Positions 19,331 through 30,762 of a stretch of DNA of 64,000 bases are shown here, one piece after another. Every line of letters starts with the position of its first letter. The first letter of the stretch is position 1. Source of the DNA: Astropecten irregularis (Eukaryota; Echinodermata; Asteroidea; Paxillosida; Astropectinidae); contig OZ020252.1 in assembly GCA_963971285.1 (NCBI GenBank), positions 11,631,662 through 11,695,661 on the forward strand, given 5' to 3'. The position numbers and the translations under genes were made by a program. Below the pieces are notes generated by a model. That model saw only the letters and a program-made list of their open reading frames with translations. It was not told where the DNA came from and made no database searches.

Positions 19331-19865
19331 AGTGTGCATGTTGCCTATAGGTGCGTGCACGTTGCACGGGTGAAAAGCACCCCACGAGCCCCGTTGTATG
19401 TCGCATTCTATTTTAATTTCCTAGCGGGTTTGGGGGTTATATACTTTAAAAAGGCCTTACTTTTGTAAAGTAAGAACTGGTTTTAATGGCTATTCCAATC
19501 CCCTGATTAGGAAAACTTCCTTTCTTTGAGAAAACATGACTTAAAAACGTACTTTTTCTGGAATCCGTCGTCTTTCTTGAGAAAAGAGCGCTGCTTGTAT
19601 TTGTGTATTTCGCGCTACCCGAACCTCCAGAAATTTCTTTCTCGGCGATTTGCCAGCTGACATATACATATGCAACAGTTCCATCACCTTTTTACCCGCC
19701 CTTAAAGTCTATAATTACAAAATTTTGGAGTAGTTTATAAGACGTTTTGAGAGCTGGCGTTATGAGGTCACACCTCATGAATATGCATTTTTAGTGACCC
19801 ACCATGAAAAACTGGCGCATGCGCGTAAACTAGATTTCGCCTATGGAGCCCTTGAAACAGCGGTG
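19331..19865. repeat. Direct duplication, copy 2 (535 bp)
   Basis: Partner of 18541-19074, separated by 256 bp of unrelated sequence. Both copies keep the TGAGGTCACACCTCA dyad (19763-19777, two nuclear-receptor-type half-sites) and the NRF1-type palindrome GCGCATGCGC (19815-19824). No inverted ends or target duplication were found. Confidence 0.9.
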
Positions 19866-20571
19866 GCCGAGGCTCGTCGATCGCCCGCGTTAGCTTCAGC
19901 ATATAAATTCCACCATCTTTATTAGACTAGTTCCCACAGTAGGGGATAGAGTTTGGGCATGCGATTCGGTACGTTTGGGAGCCCAGAAAACGATCTACAA
20001 AGAATGTCATTGACCAGTACTTCAACAGACTAATACAAGAATAAACGTATTTAAACTTGTCTTTAAAAGGTGTGAATTAACAATTACATGTACATTACAT
20101 CAACAGCTGCTATGTGCCATAAAAGTTAAAACCTAATTTTTTTATTAATTAATTTTTTTTGTTATGTATTTATTAATTAAAATTTATTTTAATTTAAATT
20201 TATATTTATTTTAATTTTATTAGTTTTCAATAAGTCTGGAGAACCCCTTTGATTAATCTTAAAGAATTCTGGTTATGTTTTGCATTTATTATTGTTTAAA
20301 TTATTTGTAATTTATGATTATTTATTTCATTTATATTTATTTAATTTAATTAGTCTGGAGAGCCCCTTTGACAGGAATAATTCCTTTTGGCAATCCTTCG
20401 GGAGCTAATTGGATTCTTATGTAGTTATGTATTTGTTTTGTCCATTTCTACTGAAAGTGTTAATTGTTGTTCTTGTGCTTTGTAACTTGTTCTTCCCGAG
20501 AAATGAAATACAAATACTAAACCATCGAACGCTATGCGCAAAGGCTGCACATGCACATCACACACATGCTG
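19866..20571. other. AT-rich non-coding stretch
   Basis: 20130-20360 is low-complexity TTTATTAATT-type DNA with two copies of AGTCTGGAGA-CCCCTTTGA (about 20232 and 20352). No gene is seen. Confidence 0.6.
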
Positions 20572-20576
20572 CCCTG

Positions 20577-21536
20577 TGTTGTGTTTCATTGTAGGCCTGG
20601 GCGATTAGTGCTTTTCACTAATCGATTAATCGCGGAGGAAATAATCGCGATTAATCGATTAATCGCGATTACCCGGAAGTGACTATACGAGCAGCACGTA
20701 CCTTGTTTTCATCATAGCGGCACTGGCGTAATGCATTGATTCTTAGAAGTTTCAACAGCGATCAGTTCCGATTTCCATTGCATTGAGCAATGCCATTGTT
20801 CTGATAATGTATAATGCAAAATTCGTGAAGCTTTTATCGTCCATAATTACTTCCTTCAGTAAAGTAGGGTAATTTCGCGAAGTGTTGGCCGACAAGGCAT
20901 GCAGTTACTGCCTCACGTACGTACACACAGACGTAGTCCCATACATGCATGTACAAGTCAACGATAGTAGGCTGAACAGTGAACACGATTATTATACAGT
21001 TCACAATTACTGAACAGTGAACACGATTATTACACAGCTCACGCGTCACGATTACTAAACACATCGCGATTATTTTACATTTCACGATTACTCCGATGCA
21101 TCATATTTACGGACGGATGGACAAAACACGAATGTCTAACGACTTGCCATCAAGTCTATGAAGCTGCTCCATGCAACCATAGAGCTAGGATGCAACACAC
21201 AAAGCATGGCTATTGATCGACTGAGAATAGTAGTAACTCGTGGAATTAATCGCAACTCGAAGGCACTAATCGCGCTGGCACGATTAATCGAGTAGTTCAG
21301 AATTTACTAATCGAGTAATCGACACAGGAATGTAATCGCGATTAATCGAGTTAATCGCCCAGGCCTATTTCATTGTTTATGTAACTGGCCCGTTTTGGCC
21401 TATAGAGGGCGCACTTTATGTTTACACCATAACCATGCTGTTTTGGCATCCATGTTTGATTTGTTACATTTATAATACAGAGTTGCTCTTCGTAAATCTG
21501 CTCCTGTTCATTGTTAGTTTCTGTACGTACATAACA
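20577..21536 (+). repeat. Gypsy 5' LTR, split by a DNA element
   Basis: It starts TGTTGTGTTTCATTG and resumes after the 20592-21367 insertion with TTTATGTAACTGGCC, ending GTACATAACA. Without the insertion and one 8-bp duplication it is 176 bp. Confidence 0.9.
20592..21367. mobile_element. hAT-like element in gypsy LTR (TAGGCCTGGGCGATTA ends)
   Basis: 776 bp with exact 16-bp TIRs TAGGCCTGGGCGATTA and an exact 8-bp duplication TTTCATTG (20584-20591, 21368-21375). Subterminal regions are packed with ATCGATTAATCGCGATTA motifs. No transposase frame. It must be younger than the gypsy insertion it interrupts. Confidence 0.88.
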
Positions 21537-21541
21537 TAATT

Positions 21542-21556
21542 TGGCAACGAGAATGG
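21542..21556 (+). other. Candidate gypsy primer-binding site
   Basis: TGGCAACGAGAATGG begins six bases after the 5' LTR. It starts with the TGG expected of a tRNA-complementary site and overlaps the gag start codon at 21553. The tRNA was not identified. Confidence 0.4.
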
Positions 21557-22409
21557 CTCAGATTCAACTGCCCACACCTCCTCCATTTCTCCCGACACCT
21601 GGAGAACCGGCAATCTCGTGGACTCGATGGAAATCATCCTTCGAAACTTGCATAATTGCGAGCAGTCTCGACAGTGACAGCTCATCGCAGAGCGATCATG
21701 GTACACTGTCTGGGCACGGAGGGCCAACGTATCTTCGGTCAGTTCGAAGATACTGACACGTACGACGACGCAGTTCAAGCTCTGGAAAAGTACTTCAGCC
21801 CCAAGAAGAGTGTCATGGTGGAGCGCTACACATTTCGCCAACGAGGCCAAGGCAGTGCTGAGCCGATCAAGCAATTTGTTGTAGCCCTGACCGAACTGGC
21901 TGCCACTTGCATCTTTGGGGCATTGACTGAGGACATGATCAGGGATCAAATCATAGAGAAACCCTCATGCAATCCCCCGCATTCGGGAACGCCTTCTTAT
22001 GGAGGATGACTCACTAACACTGGACAGAGCCACTAAACTGGCTGTCCAAATCGAATCAGCGCTTTCTGATTCCAAAGCCATCCGATCACCTGCCCCAACT
22101 CAATAGCCTGCAGCTACAACCATGACAGCTCCGGCCCAAGTACAGGGCGTGCGCCCCGGGAGACAACCACAGCAGCAATCCAAGGCTTCCACTACTGTTC
22201 ACGGACCAGACTTCCACTACTATAACTGTGGGGACAAGTCACACTCTGCAAAGAGTTCCAAATGTCCTGCACGTGGGAAAAAGTGCTCCGCATGTGGCAA
22301 AATGAATCACTTTGCCTGTGTCTGCCCTGCCGCTCATCTCAACAAGAGAACACTCACATTCGCCATGTGGACAATCCAGATGACGAACCAAGTATGGTCT
22401 ACACAGTGA
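21553..22409 (+). pseudogene. gag: Gypsy gag, three frames
   Basis: The start ATG at 21553 gives MAQIQLPTPPPFLPTPGEP and WTRWKSSFETCI. After a frameshift near 21690 the capsid continues with HCLGTEGQRIFGQF, ALEKYFSPKKSV, ERYTFRQRGQG and MIRDQIIEK. A second shift near 21975 leads to RIRERLLMEDD, then an in-frame TAG at 22104. The nucleocapsid has two knuckles: the first reads YYNCGDKSHSAKSSKC with Tyr where the leading Cys is expected; the second, CSACGKMNHFACVC, is complete. Gag would package element RNA. Confidence 0.85.
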
Positions 22410-22436
22410 ACGACACTATGCATACTGGTTTGTGGG

Positions 22437-22860
22437 AACTTTAAAGACTGTGCACTCACCATTTACGGTAAGCCACTTTGCCTTCCCATTGATCTTGGGA
22501 CGAAAGTTTCTATATTGAGTGAGGCCACTTACAAGCTTCATTTTGCTCACCATCCACTTCGCCCAGCAACCTCCGTCCTTCATGCATACTCTGACTCCAA
22601 AATAGAGGTGTGTGGAGTCATCTCCGTTCCTGTCCAGTATAAAGGCATCACATTGGACAGCTTCATGTTTCACGTTGCTAAAGGCCGAAGCCTTATGGGT
22701 GTTGACCTGTTTGACAAGCTTGGCTTCAGGGTGTTCGATCCTGTTGGCACCCCTGTGTACATGGTGGACATTGACAAGCAGTACCCTGCCATATTCTCTG
22801 GTTTTGGTGAAATCAGAACCTTCTGTCATCGCCCCCGCGTCGACCCCTCGGTCAAGCCAT
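22437..22860 (+). pseudogene. Gypsy protease region
   Basis: The frame from FKDCALTIYGKPLCLPIDLG to SLMGVDLFDKLGF matches a gypsy aspartic protease. The active-site triad reads D-L-G in PIDLGTKVSILSE where D-T-G or D-S-G is expected, so it is probably inactive. The C-terminal GVDLFDKLGF corresponds to the conserved G-x-D-L/W segment. It is out of frame with both the preceding knuckle and the following RT. Confidence 0.7.
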
Positions 22861-22861
22861 T

Positions 22862-24132
22862 CACGCAACTACTTTCGACGTCTCCCCTTCGCAGTTCGCG
22901 ACCAAGTCTCCAACGAACTCCTACGACTCGAATCGCAGGGTATCATCGAGCGCATTGATGCCTCTCTCTGGATCTCCAACTTGGTCATCGCATGGCGGCG
23001 AAATGGAGAAATTCGCCTCTGTGTTGATCTCAAGGAAGTCAACAAAGCCATCGTTCCCGACAAATATCCACTCCCTACAATCAACGAACTGTCGAACGAA
23101 ATTCACGGCGCCACAATTTTCTCCAAACTGGACATGCGCAGGAGCTACCTCCAAGTCCCACTCGCAGAGGACAGCAAGCAACTGACTGCATTCATGACAC
23201 ACGACAGTGTGTTCCAGTATCGCCTCATGCCCTACGGACTCTCCTCAGCACCAAGCGCATTCCAAAAGATCGTCACGAGTATGCTGAGCGGGATTGATGG
23301 GGCCATCAATCTACTCGACGACATCGTCGTCCATGGACGGACCATGGATGAGCATGACTCTCGACTACACGCCGTGCTTGCCCGCCTAACCAAGCACAAT
23401 ATCACGCTGAATGCTGAGAAATGTGTCTTCGGGGCCCAGGAAATTGATTTCCTTGGTCACAGAGTTTCTGCCGAGGGAGTCAAGCCTTCACTCGCAAACT
23501 TGGACGCTATCCTGAAGCTCCAGTCCCCTACCAGTGCTAAGGAACTTGCTTCGTTCCTCGGCACCTGCAACTTCTACCTGAAGTTCGTTCCAGGCTACGC
23601 TGAGATTGCAGAACCCCTTCGCATGTTGCTGCGCAAGGACACGCCTTGGGAATGGGGCGACTCCCAAGCCCAAGCGTTCACTATGCTAAAGGAGAAAATA
23701 ACCTCCTCGCCTATCCTCGCACACTTCGACCCCTCAGCTACTACGTTTGTAACTACTGATGCATCTGGCACTACCCTTTGGGCCGTGCTATCCCAAGAAG
23801 TCAGCGGCACCGAGCGCCCTGTAGCCTTCGCTTCTCGCTCGCTCTCTGCAGCAGAACGCAAGTACTCAACAGGAGAACGCGAAGCACTTGCTTGCATCTA
23901 CGCCTGCGAACACTGGCACGTCTACCTGTATGGCAGAATGTTCACTCTGCGTACAGACCATCAAGCGCTCACCACTCTCCTCGCAACTACAGGTTCTGGC
24001 CACAGACCTCTGCGTATCAGCCGTTGGTCAGACCGACTTCACCAGTACAACTTCACAGTGCAGTACATTTCCAGTGCTCGCAACCATGTTACCGACATGC
24101 TCAGCCGTCTGACGCCAAGCTCCGGACACTAA
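22862..24132 (+). pseudogene. pol: Gypsy reverse transcriptase and RNase H
   Basis: The open frame contains the RT order: ELLRLESQGIIERIDAS, RLCVDLKEVNKAI, TIFSKLDMRRSYLQVPL (motif A), RLMPYGLSSAPSAFQ (motif B) and NLLDDIVVHG (motif C, where the usual Tyr of YxDD is Leu; both Asp remain). The thumb has FLGHRVSAEGV. RNase H follows with FVTTDASGTTLWAVLSQ (Trp replacing the usual Gly), YSTGEREALACIYA and LRTDHQALTTLL, and ends with VTDMLSR. The listed ATG at 22612 is out of the natural frame context. The reading frame to integrase is broken near 24130. Confidence 0.9.
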
Positions 24133-24166
24133 CGCTGACTCACACAATGGGGATGACAGTTATGTC

Positions 24167-25495
24167 TTGTCGCTCATGTCCAGTTCCCTGAGCACCCTTG
24201 TATCTTGTGAGGATCTCAAATCCGACGGCATTCTCCAGCCTCAGGTGTGCCACTCCCTGCAGACTACGGGGCCAAAACAACTCGCGGAAGAACTCAAACC
24301 ATTCTATAGACTTCGCGATGAACTGTCTGTCTGGAATGATTGTTGCCTCGCACGTGGGGACATATCAGTAATTCCTACCACTTTGCAGCACCGGGTTGTG
24401 GCACTTGCCCACGATGGACACCCTGGTATTGTTCGCATGAAGCAACGCTGCAGAGATGCGGTATGGTGGCCTGCAATGAACACCCACATCGAACAGTACG
24501 TGAAGCACTGTGAAGCATGTCACCTGAGCGAGAAAGCCATCAAGATACATCCAGCCCCACTCCAACCCATCCCATGGCCGCAACAACCATGGCAACAGCT
24601 TCAGCTGGATATCTTCGGCCTTGTTGAAGCCGCCCCAGCTAGCCAGCGTTTCCTCGTTGTGATCCACGACCTACACTCAAATTGGCCAGAAATCGCCACA
24701 ACGAGCACGGTCACTTCTGCCACTGTGATCAATATCCTTCAGCGAATGTTCACCAAATGGGGCCTTCCTGAAGTCATCATCACCGATAATGGCCCACAAT
24801 TCATTTCTGATGAGTTCAATGCCTTCCTTACCAGCCATGGTGTTGAGCACCGTCTGACAGCTCGATACAACCCACAGAGTAACGGTGGTGTCGAGCGTTT
24901 CAACCGCTTCATCAAGGACGGCTTGAAAGCCAACCTGGCTGCCGGCCAAAAGTTCGACGAGGCCATCCAAACCATCCTTCGCACCTATCGCTCAACCAAA
25001 CACTCGCTGACGGGGAAAACACCCGCTGAGCTCATGATAGGCCGCAACCTTCACCTTCCACTGGACGTGCCCAAACCCCCAGTAAAGCCAAACACCAAGA
25101 TAGCAGCCCAGGCATCAGCCATCGCTAAACGCCAGCAGAAAACCAAGGCCTACACCGACACCAAGCGTCATGCTCAGACACCAAAGTTCCAGACTGGTGA
25201 CTGGGTTAGGGTTCGACGCCCAAATCGTAGCCACAAGCTTGCATCTTCACTCTCCAAGCCGATGCAGATTGCACGCCAGTTCAGCCCTAGCACTTACCAG
25301 CTCAGTGACGGCACGCGTTGGAACACTCGTCGACTTGTTCCATCCTATGCACCCTCAGCTCATCAGGATGACATTCCCAACATGCCATTCTGTTTTCCCC
25401 CAGATGCTACTGATACACCAGTTCAAGCTCCACTCAGCAGATCTCACCGCACTCGCGTCCCGCCTCATCATCTCAAAGACTTTGACTGTTCATGA
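24167..25495 (+). pseudogene. pol: Gypsy integrase
   Basis: The zinc-binding HHCC motif spans VALAHDGHPGIVRMK to VKHCEACHLSE. Catalytic core residues are visible at LQLDIFG (Asp), VIITDNGPQF (Asp) and NGGVERFNRFIK (Glu). GKTPAELMIGR and a C-terminal basic region with GDWVRVRRPN follow. The domain looks complete and ends in a stop 14 bp before the polypurine tract. It would insert the cDNA, giving the 5-bp duplication observed. It is offset from the RT frame. Confidence 0.9.
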
Positions 25496-25508
25496 ATTGG
25501 AACTTTCC

Positions 25509-25697
25509 AAAGGGGGAAAAATATGTTGTGTTTCATTGTTTATGTAACTGGCCCGTTTTGGCCTATAGAGGGCGCACTTTATGTTTACACCATAACCATG
25601 CTGTTTTGGCATCCATGTTGGATTCGTTACGTTTAATACAGAGTTGCTCTTCGTAAATCTGCTCCTGTTCATTGTTAGTTTCTGTACGTACATAACA
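25509..25697 (+). repeat. Gypsy polypurine tract and 3' LTR
   Basis: AAAGGGGGAAAAATA (25509-25523) precedes LTR 25524-25697. The LTR differs from the 5' copy at a few bases around 25618-25638 only. Confidence 0.9.
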
Positions 25698-26128
25698 CCC
25701 TGAGGCATTGGTCAAAAGTTTCACTGCCGCTGATCTTAGGGCTTTTATGGGGACTGGTAAAGAGTCTGCGACCGTTACATGCGGTCGTGAAAAGTCACAT
25801 CTTCATTACCATTTTTACCCCATAATTTCCCTCTAAAATCAAAGCCCTGCCCTCTTTCCACAAATTTAACCTTGTTAATACTATTGAAGAGGACACCACG
25901 AACGTATAATTAGGTAAGTTTCTTCATAAAAAGTTGTTTTATTCTTGTAGATGACAGCGTTACCAAAAAACCCCCTTTTTTGCCACTGACCCTGTCCAGA
26001 ATGACATGAATTCAAGAAAAAAAACTAGTTGTTGTGTCGGTTGAAAACAGAACACAAGGCTTTTCCGCATATGATTAATTCTCAAATTAATATACATTAC
26101 ATATTTTGTTTGATTAAGATATATGGTT

Positions 26129-26476
26129 CAGACCTCCCAACCTTTCCGCTTTTGGCGGAAAATTTCCGCTTTTTTTAGTTGATTACAATTTTCCGCTCTA
26201 ACCCATTATTTTCAAAAAAAAAGAAATTTTACCAGCCACGTGGCATAATGAATATTGAGTGCGCAAGTTTACTGTTTTCAAGTACACGCATCAGCCGTGA
26301 CTTCTGCTATTTCACTCCACGAGCGACTGTTTGATAGTCTAAACCTGGTACCCTAACCCCATTAAATTAATTGAAAAAGCTCCCTATATATCATGAAAGG
26401 GGGGCACTATCCCTCCACCCGCTCGGTCCCACGCAAAGTCTTTAGGAATTTTTAAAATCAAATGTTGGGAGGTCTG
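26129..26476. mobile_element. hAT-like MITE (CAGACCTCCCAAC ends)
   Basis: 348 bp, TIR CAGACCTCCCAAC. Flanks share TATGGTT (left 26122-26128, right 26477-26483), a 7-bp match suggesting an eroded 8-bp duplication. The interior contains TTTCCGCTTTTGGCGGAAAATTTCCGC. Confidence 0.65.
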
Positions 26477-26659
26477 TATGGTTTAAAAGTGACCATGTCT
26501 CAATGAAGAAATTGATTTAACCCATCTAGTTGCAGGGTTAATAGAGCCCTTAATTGAAGACACTGTCATTCGGACATACGATGACATCATTAATTATGAT
26601 GACGTTGGAAAACCTGAGTGCTTTTGAGGATACATGTACATCATTATGCAAATGACACG

Positions 26660-26960
26660 AAATAATTTTGCGAATACAAAATCATTAGCGTATACAACAT
26701 CATTAGCGAATACAAATTCATTTGCAAATAGAAAATCATTTGCGAATACAAAATCATTTATTGCGAGTTCGTAATCATTTTGCGTAAATTAATTTGTCGA
26801 AGACTATATCATATGCTAATATGCAAAATGATTTTGTATTCGTAAATGCTGATCTTCTTTGACTTTCTTGAAGGCGATATCAGATGAGAATATAAAATCA
26901 TTTGCGAATAAGAATTAATATGCGAGTACAAAATCAGGGGTTGGTATCTTTTACGCCACT
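26660..26960. repeat. Degenerate CATTTGCGAATACAAAAT repeats
   Basis: About ten imperfect copies of an 18-20-bp unit (ATCATTTGCGAATACAAA), some on the opposite strand (26820-26850). A further copy occurs at about 27205. Confidence 0.65.
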
Positions 26961-27537
26961 GGGATTATTTTCAGACAATTATTAGCTTCTACTATGAACT
27001 AACTCACCTAAATAGTAGGTTCTGATGTCCTCTTCAATATTAGCAAGGTTTAATTCGTGGAAGGAGGGGAGGGCTTTGATTATTTTGAAAAATTATTGGG
27101 TAAAACAGTAACGAAGACGCGCCATATTTTACATACGAAACATTTTAGCAGAATATAGTCTGGTTTCCGCCCTGATTTTTATGACTCATGATATGTTGAT
27201 ATCATTTGCGAATACCAATCATTTGGAGAACATGATTGCATGAAACATATTTGCTTCCATGTAATGAAATTCAGTCTTAAACTGATTGCCACGTATAGAA
27301 CTTGAAAGACGCCCACAAAGTCCAGGGCAAAGACGTGACATTTACTTGTTTATTTTTTTCTATCTGCATGTATCTGTCAGGTTTAAAGCATATGGGCCCT
27401 ATACTAAAACATCACTTGTCATTGCTATGCTAACGATGTTTCTTTTGATATCCACTTAAGTGTGACACAGTCAGTACAATTCAATCTTTAGAAGCTTGTG
27501 TTGGACATATCTGTGAGTGGATAAACTCTCATTCCTA

Positions 27538-28798
27538 AAGGCCGCCGCACACGAGAGCTATCTGCTGAGCAAAAAATCTCTCGAGGCCGTTAGCTCAGCA
27601 CTTACCTCACGTGTGCGGTCGATTTTTGGTGAGATTTCTGCCTCTCGAGGCCGTGAGACCAAAATCTAACATGTTTGATTTTTTTTGCCTCGCGTGGATA
27701 AAAACTCACCGTGTGCGGTGACTTGAGCTACGTGCTGAGCAAAAAAGGGCTACTGGCCAATGAAAGCGCACGGTCTGTGACATGTGACTTCCAAAATAGC
27801 GGCGCCCATTTTGTCATCACATCCAACAGTGAAATGACCGCCAATTACAGGAATGGGAATAAACATAAATAGCTGAAATAAACAAATCACGAATATGAAA
27901 ATATATAAACGGCTGAAACACTGAAAACTGGGTACTAGGGTACACAAAATGAATTATAATAGCCTATAATAAAATAATATATTATAATGAAACTTATTTC
28001 ATGTGAACACTTTGTTTAAAGGGATAGGCACAACGTTGGTAAAGGAGACAGAACAGCACTCACACTTTGTCTAATCCACCATGTACATTGTCTAATCCAC
28101 CATGTACATCAATTATTAAGCCTGTAAAATTTTGAGGTCAAAACCGGACTCAATTGTTCTTATAAAGCATATAGAAGGATTTTTTATCTTGCGGAAATCA
28201 AAAATGTTTTTGGAGTTTGGTTTAACTCTTTCTGGATAAATAGGCTACATCATTTCAGGCGAAAAATTGTAACGGTGTTTTTACAAACACCATCTTTGTA
28301 CCCTGGAAGTTATACATACATATGTTGTTACCATGATGTTGTACATGCCCTTTAACTGGATAGGGGCGGATCTAGCAGAACAAGGAAACAAGTAATATTG
28401 ACTGTCTTTCATTTTGTCTTTCAAACGGGAGTCGGGAACAAGTTCGGCTATAACCCCCCCCCCCGGGCACAAATCGACCGACTTCTCCAAAATGTAGTCA
28501 GTGACAACGTTGCTAACGTTGTCCATGGGCGCTGCCATTTTGGAAATCACATGGCACAGACAGTGCGCTTTCATTGGCCAGTTGCCCTTTTTTTTGCTCA
28601 GCACGTAGCTCAAGTCACCGTACACGGTGAGTTTTTATCCACGCGAGGCAAAAAAAATCAAACATGTTAGATTTTGGTCTCACGGCCTCGAGAGGCAGAA
28701 AACTCACCAAAAATCGACCGCACACGTGAGGTAAGTGCTGAGCTAACGGCCTCGAGAGATTTTTTGCTCAGCAGATAGCTCTCGTGTGCGGCGGCCTT
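27538..28798. mobile_element. Foldback element with ~290-bp terminal inverted repeats
   Basis: AAGGCCGCCGCACACGAGAG at 27538 pairs with the right end at 28798. Similarity continues for about 290 bp through CTCGAGGCCGTTAGCTCAGC, CACGTGTGCGGTCGATTTTT, CTCGAGGCCGTGAGACC and AACATGTTTGATTTT. Flanks show TA on both sides (27536-27537, 28799-28800). The centre has no recognised gene; a 22-bp tandem duplication CTTTGTCTAATCCACCATGTA lies at about 28065-28108. Confidence 0.8.
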
Positions 28799-28800
28799 TA

Positions 28801-30617
28801 AGATTGAATAATTCTAAATCTAGGATAAAGTAGATACTACATCTTTCAAAATGGGTGATTCCATAATTCATTTGTCAAGCTTTTATTGAAATCTTGGTGT
28901 TACATCTATTGATTAAATTGATTCTGCAATGTTAATGTAGATCTTTTAGTTGCAAATGTATGTAAATCTGTGTGACATCATTTGAGGAATGTGAATTTTA
29001 TCCTTCAGTGCATGTACTGGTACTTGACTCATTCTGCAACGGACACAATTTTTCATACGCTTAAATCATCACGTTTTTGGAATTTTGGAAATGCTTTGCT
29101 TTATCAATGGGAGACTTTTGGAGCGAGCTGTCGATAGAGGGCAGCATACAGTAAGTCTCCTGAAAACTGTTGTACACGCTTTAAGTACGGCAACTTGTCC
29201 AAAAACTCTCCAAATGACGCAGGAAAATGCTGTGAGCATTAAATTCGGGACATTTTCAATAAACTTTTCGTTTTACATTGCCGCCCATCCCTATTTAATG
29301 CCCGAAAACACAAAGTGAGGTGAAATTCTTATGTTTGGCGAGGAATAATGTGCTAGGTTTCGCTTGCCAAAGTAAAAACTTTGTGCACAAAACAATATGA
29401 TGTTTGACGTCGGCCACCATGACTGTTTGTAACTCGCCCTTTTGATGGCCAATCTCCACAGATTCTGCATTTGTTTGTTCGTTGGGAACTCATTTCCCCC
29501 CTGCTACCACAACTGGGCACCGCACAGTATGTACCCAGCATCTTCATGCACTTATTTTACGCCGGTTGTGTTTACGATGAATATTCGCGCACATAAGCAA
29601 CATGACACACGTTTCCTGAGAACGGTGAAGCGCGCCCTCTTGAGGTTAAAGGGACATTATTGCATTATTCCTGCTTAAAACAATAAAGTACTATATCGAC
29701 AATGATATTTTGTGTCTCGAGCTAATTATTTCGTGGATTAAATATGAGAAAAAAAATGTTGAAACTGTTTGTCCAAGCTACTACGCCCCTTGAGTGGGAC
29801 CCTCATTAACATAAATCTTCCCAAATGTGTGACGTAAATCGAGGCAGCTGCAGCCGCGCGCGCGCGAGAGCCGGCGCCCCATTCACCGGCCGGTCACATT
29901 GTATACATGCATGTCTACGAAGCCTAAAATCGTTCATCAAAAATACTTTTAAAGAAAAAAGGCTTCAAAGATTTTACACACACCGCGTGTCGTAGTGCTG
30001 ACTGACAGTTTTACGTTGGTCTGTGTGCGAGACGGATCACAATAGCAGCTTGCCAGGGGTCTGTGACCGTGCAAGTTAAGATGTTTCCTTGAAAATAAGT
30101 ACCGGTGTACCGTACACGTACCCATGCGCTTGTCTTGCACCCAGGCGTCATTTACGGGTCCAGACTATCTAGACCTTCGATAAATTTCCGCGCCTCGATC
30201 TGCGTCACAAACAGCGCCCTCAATTTGAGTCGCGGCAAATTCCAAAAAGGGGGAGGCATTTTTTGGGCGGCAACAAATCAAATGAAAATTTCACTTGCAC
30301 CAGTTTGGCTTTTAATTCACATTTAATACATGTAAATGAATTTATTTATGAAATAAAATGCGAAACACCCAGTTCAAGTGCACCTTGTTTCCTTTAACAG
30401 CATTGGTTATTCAAAAGTCTTCCATTGCCTCAATCTCAAGTGAACAAAGAAAAAATTGACTGGAGCGGGATTCGAACTGTTCACTTTTTAATGACTTTAA
30501 AATTCAGTCAGTTTTTTCCGCCCACAGTAATAACATACTTACTGGTACCTCACAAGCGAATGCATGATTTACTGATTGTAATCATTGTATTTTTTAATTA
30601 TTTTTTCAATCTGTTAG
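28801..30617. other. Non-coding stretch upstream of the first detected SLC4 exon
   Basis: No exon is recognised. CG-rich islands occur near 29850-29885 and 30170-30235. It may be intron or 5' flank of the SLC4-like gene, since the first recognised exon begins mid-protein. Confidence 0.4.
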
Positions 30618-30762
30618 GTGAGACAGCAGCACAGCGAGTAAAATTTCTTCTTGGAGAAGAAGGTGAAAAATTGGGAGTGGAAACACACGATATTTTTTCA
30701 GAACTTGAAGAATTGTTTTATGATGAAGAAGGCAAGCTTCTTGAGTGGAAGGAGACAGCCAG
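30618..30762 (+). CDS. SLC4-like bicarbonate transporter, exon a
   Basis: A 145-bp exon between acceptor TTTTTTCAATCTGTTAG and donor GTGTGT. It encodes ETAAQRVKFLLGEE, HDIFSELEELFYDEEG and LEWKETAR. From memory, human NBCe1 (SLC4A4) has a closely similar stretch with RFILGEED, LFTELDELL and EWKETARW. This is the start of the N-terminal cytoplasmic (band 3 cyto) domain, which mediates dimerisation and regulation of the membrane transporter. Phase: two leading bases complete a codon from an earlier exon not found here; it ends with AG, joining G of the next exon to give Arg, then Trp. Confidence 0.88.

Larger units (their letters stand above)
20577..25697 (+). mobile_element. Ty3/gypsy LTR retrotransposon with intact ends
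   Basis: LTRs of ~174-176 bp (TGTTGTG...ATAACA) flank gag, protease, RT, RNase H and integrase in Ty3/gypsy order. An exact 5-bp target duplication CCCTG lies at 20572-20576 and 25698-25702. A polypurine tract AAAGGGGGAAAAATA (25509-25523) abuts the 3' LTR. The LTRs differ at about five positions, implying a fairly recent insertion. The coding region nevertheless has at least five frameshifts and one stop, plus substitutions at active-site residues. A hAT-like element occupies the 5' LTR. Confidence 0.93.
25782..27128. mobile_element. Old inverted-repeat element with ~130-bp arms
   Basis: 25782-25925 and 26998-27128 are diverged inverted repeats (about three quarters identical by eye) sharing GTCCTCTTCAATA, AGGGCTTTGATT and TTATGGGGTAAAA/TTATTGGGTAAAA. 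No clear target duplication or transposase. It hosts the element at 26129-26476 and the short repeats at 26660-26960. Confidence 0.55.
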
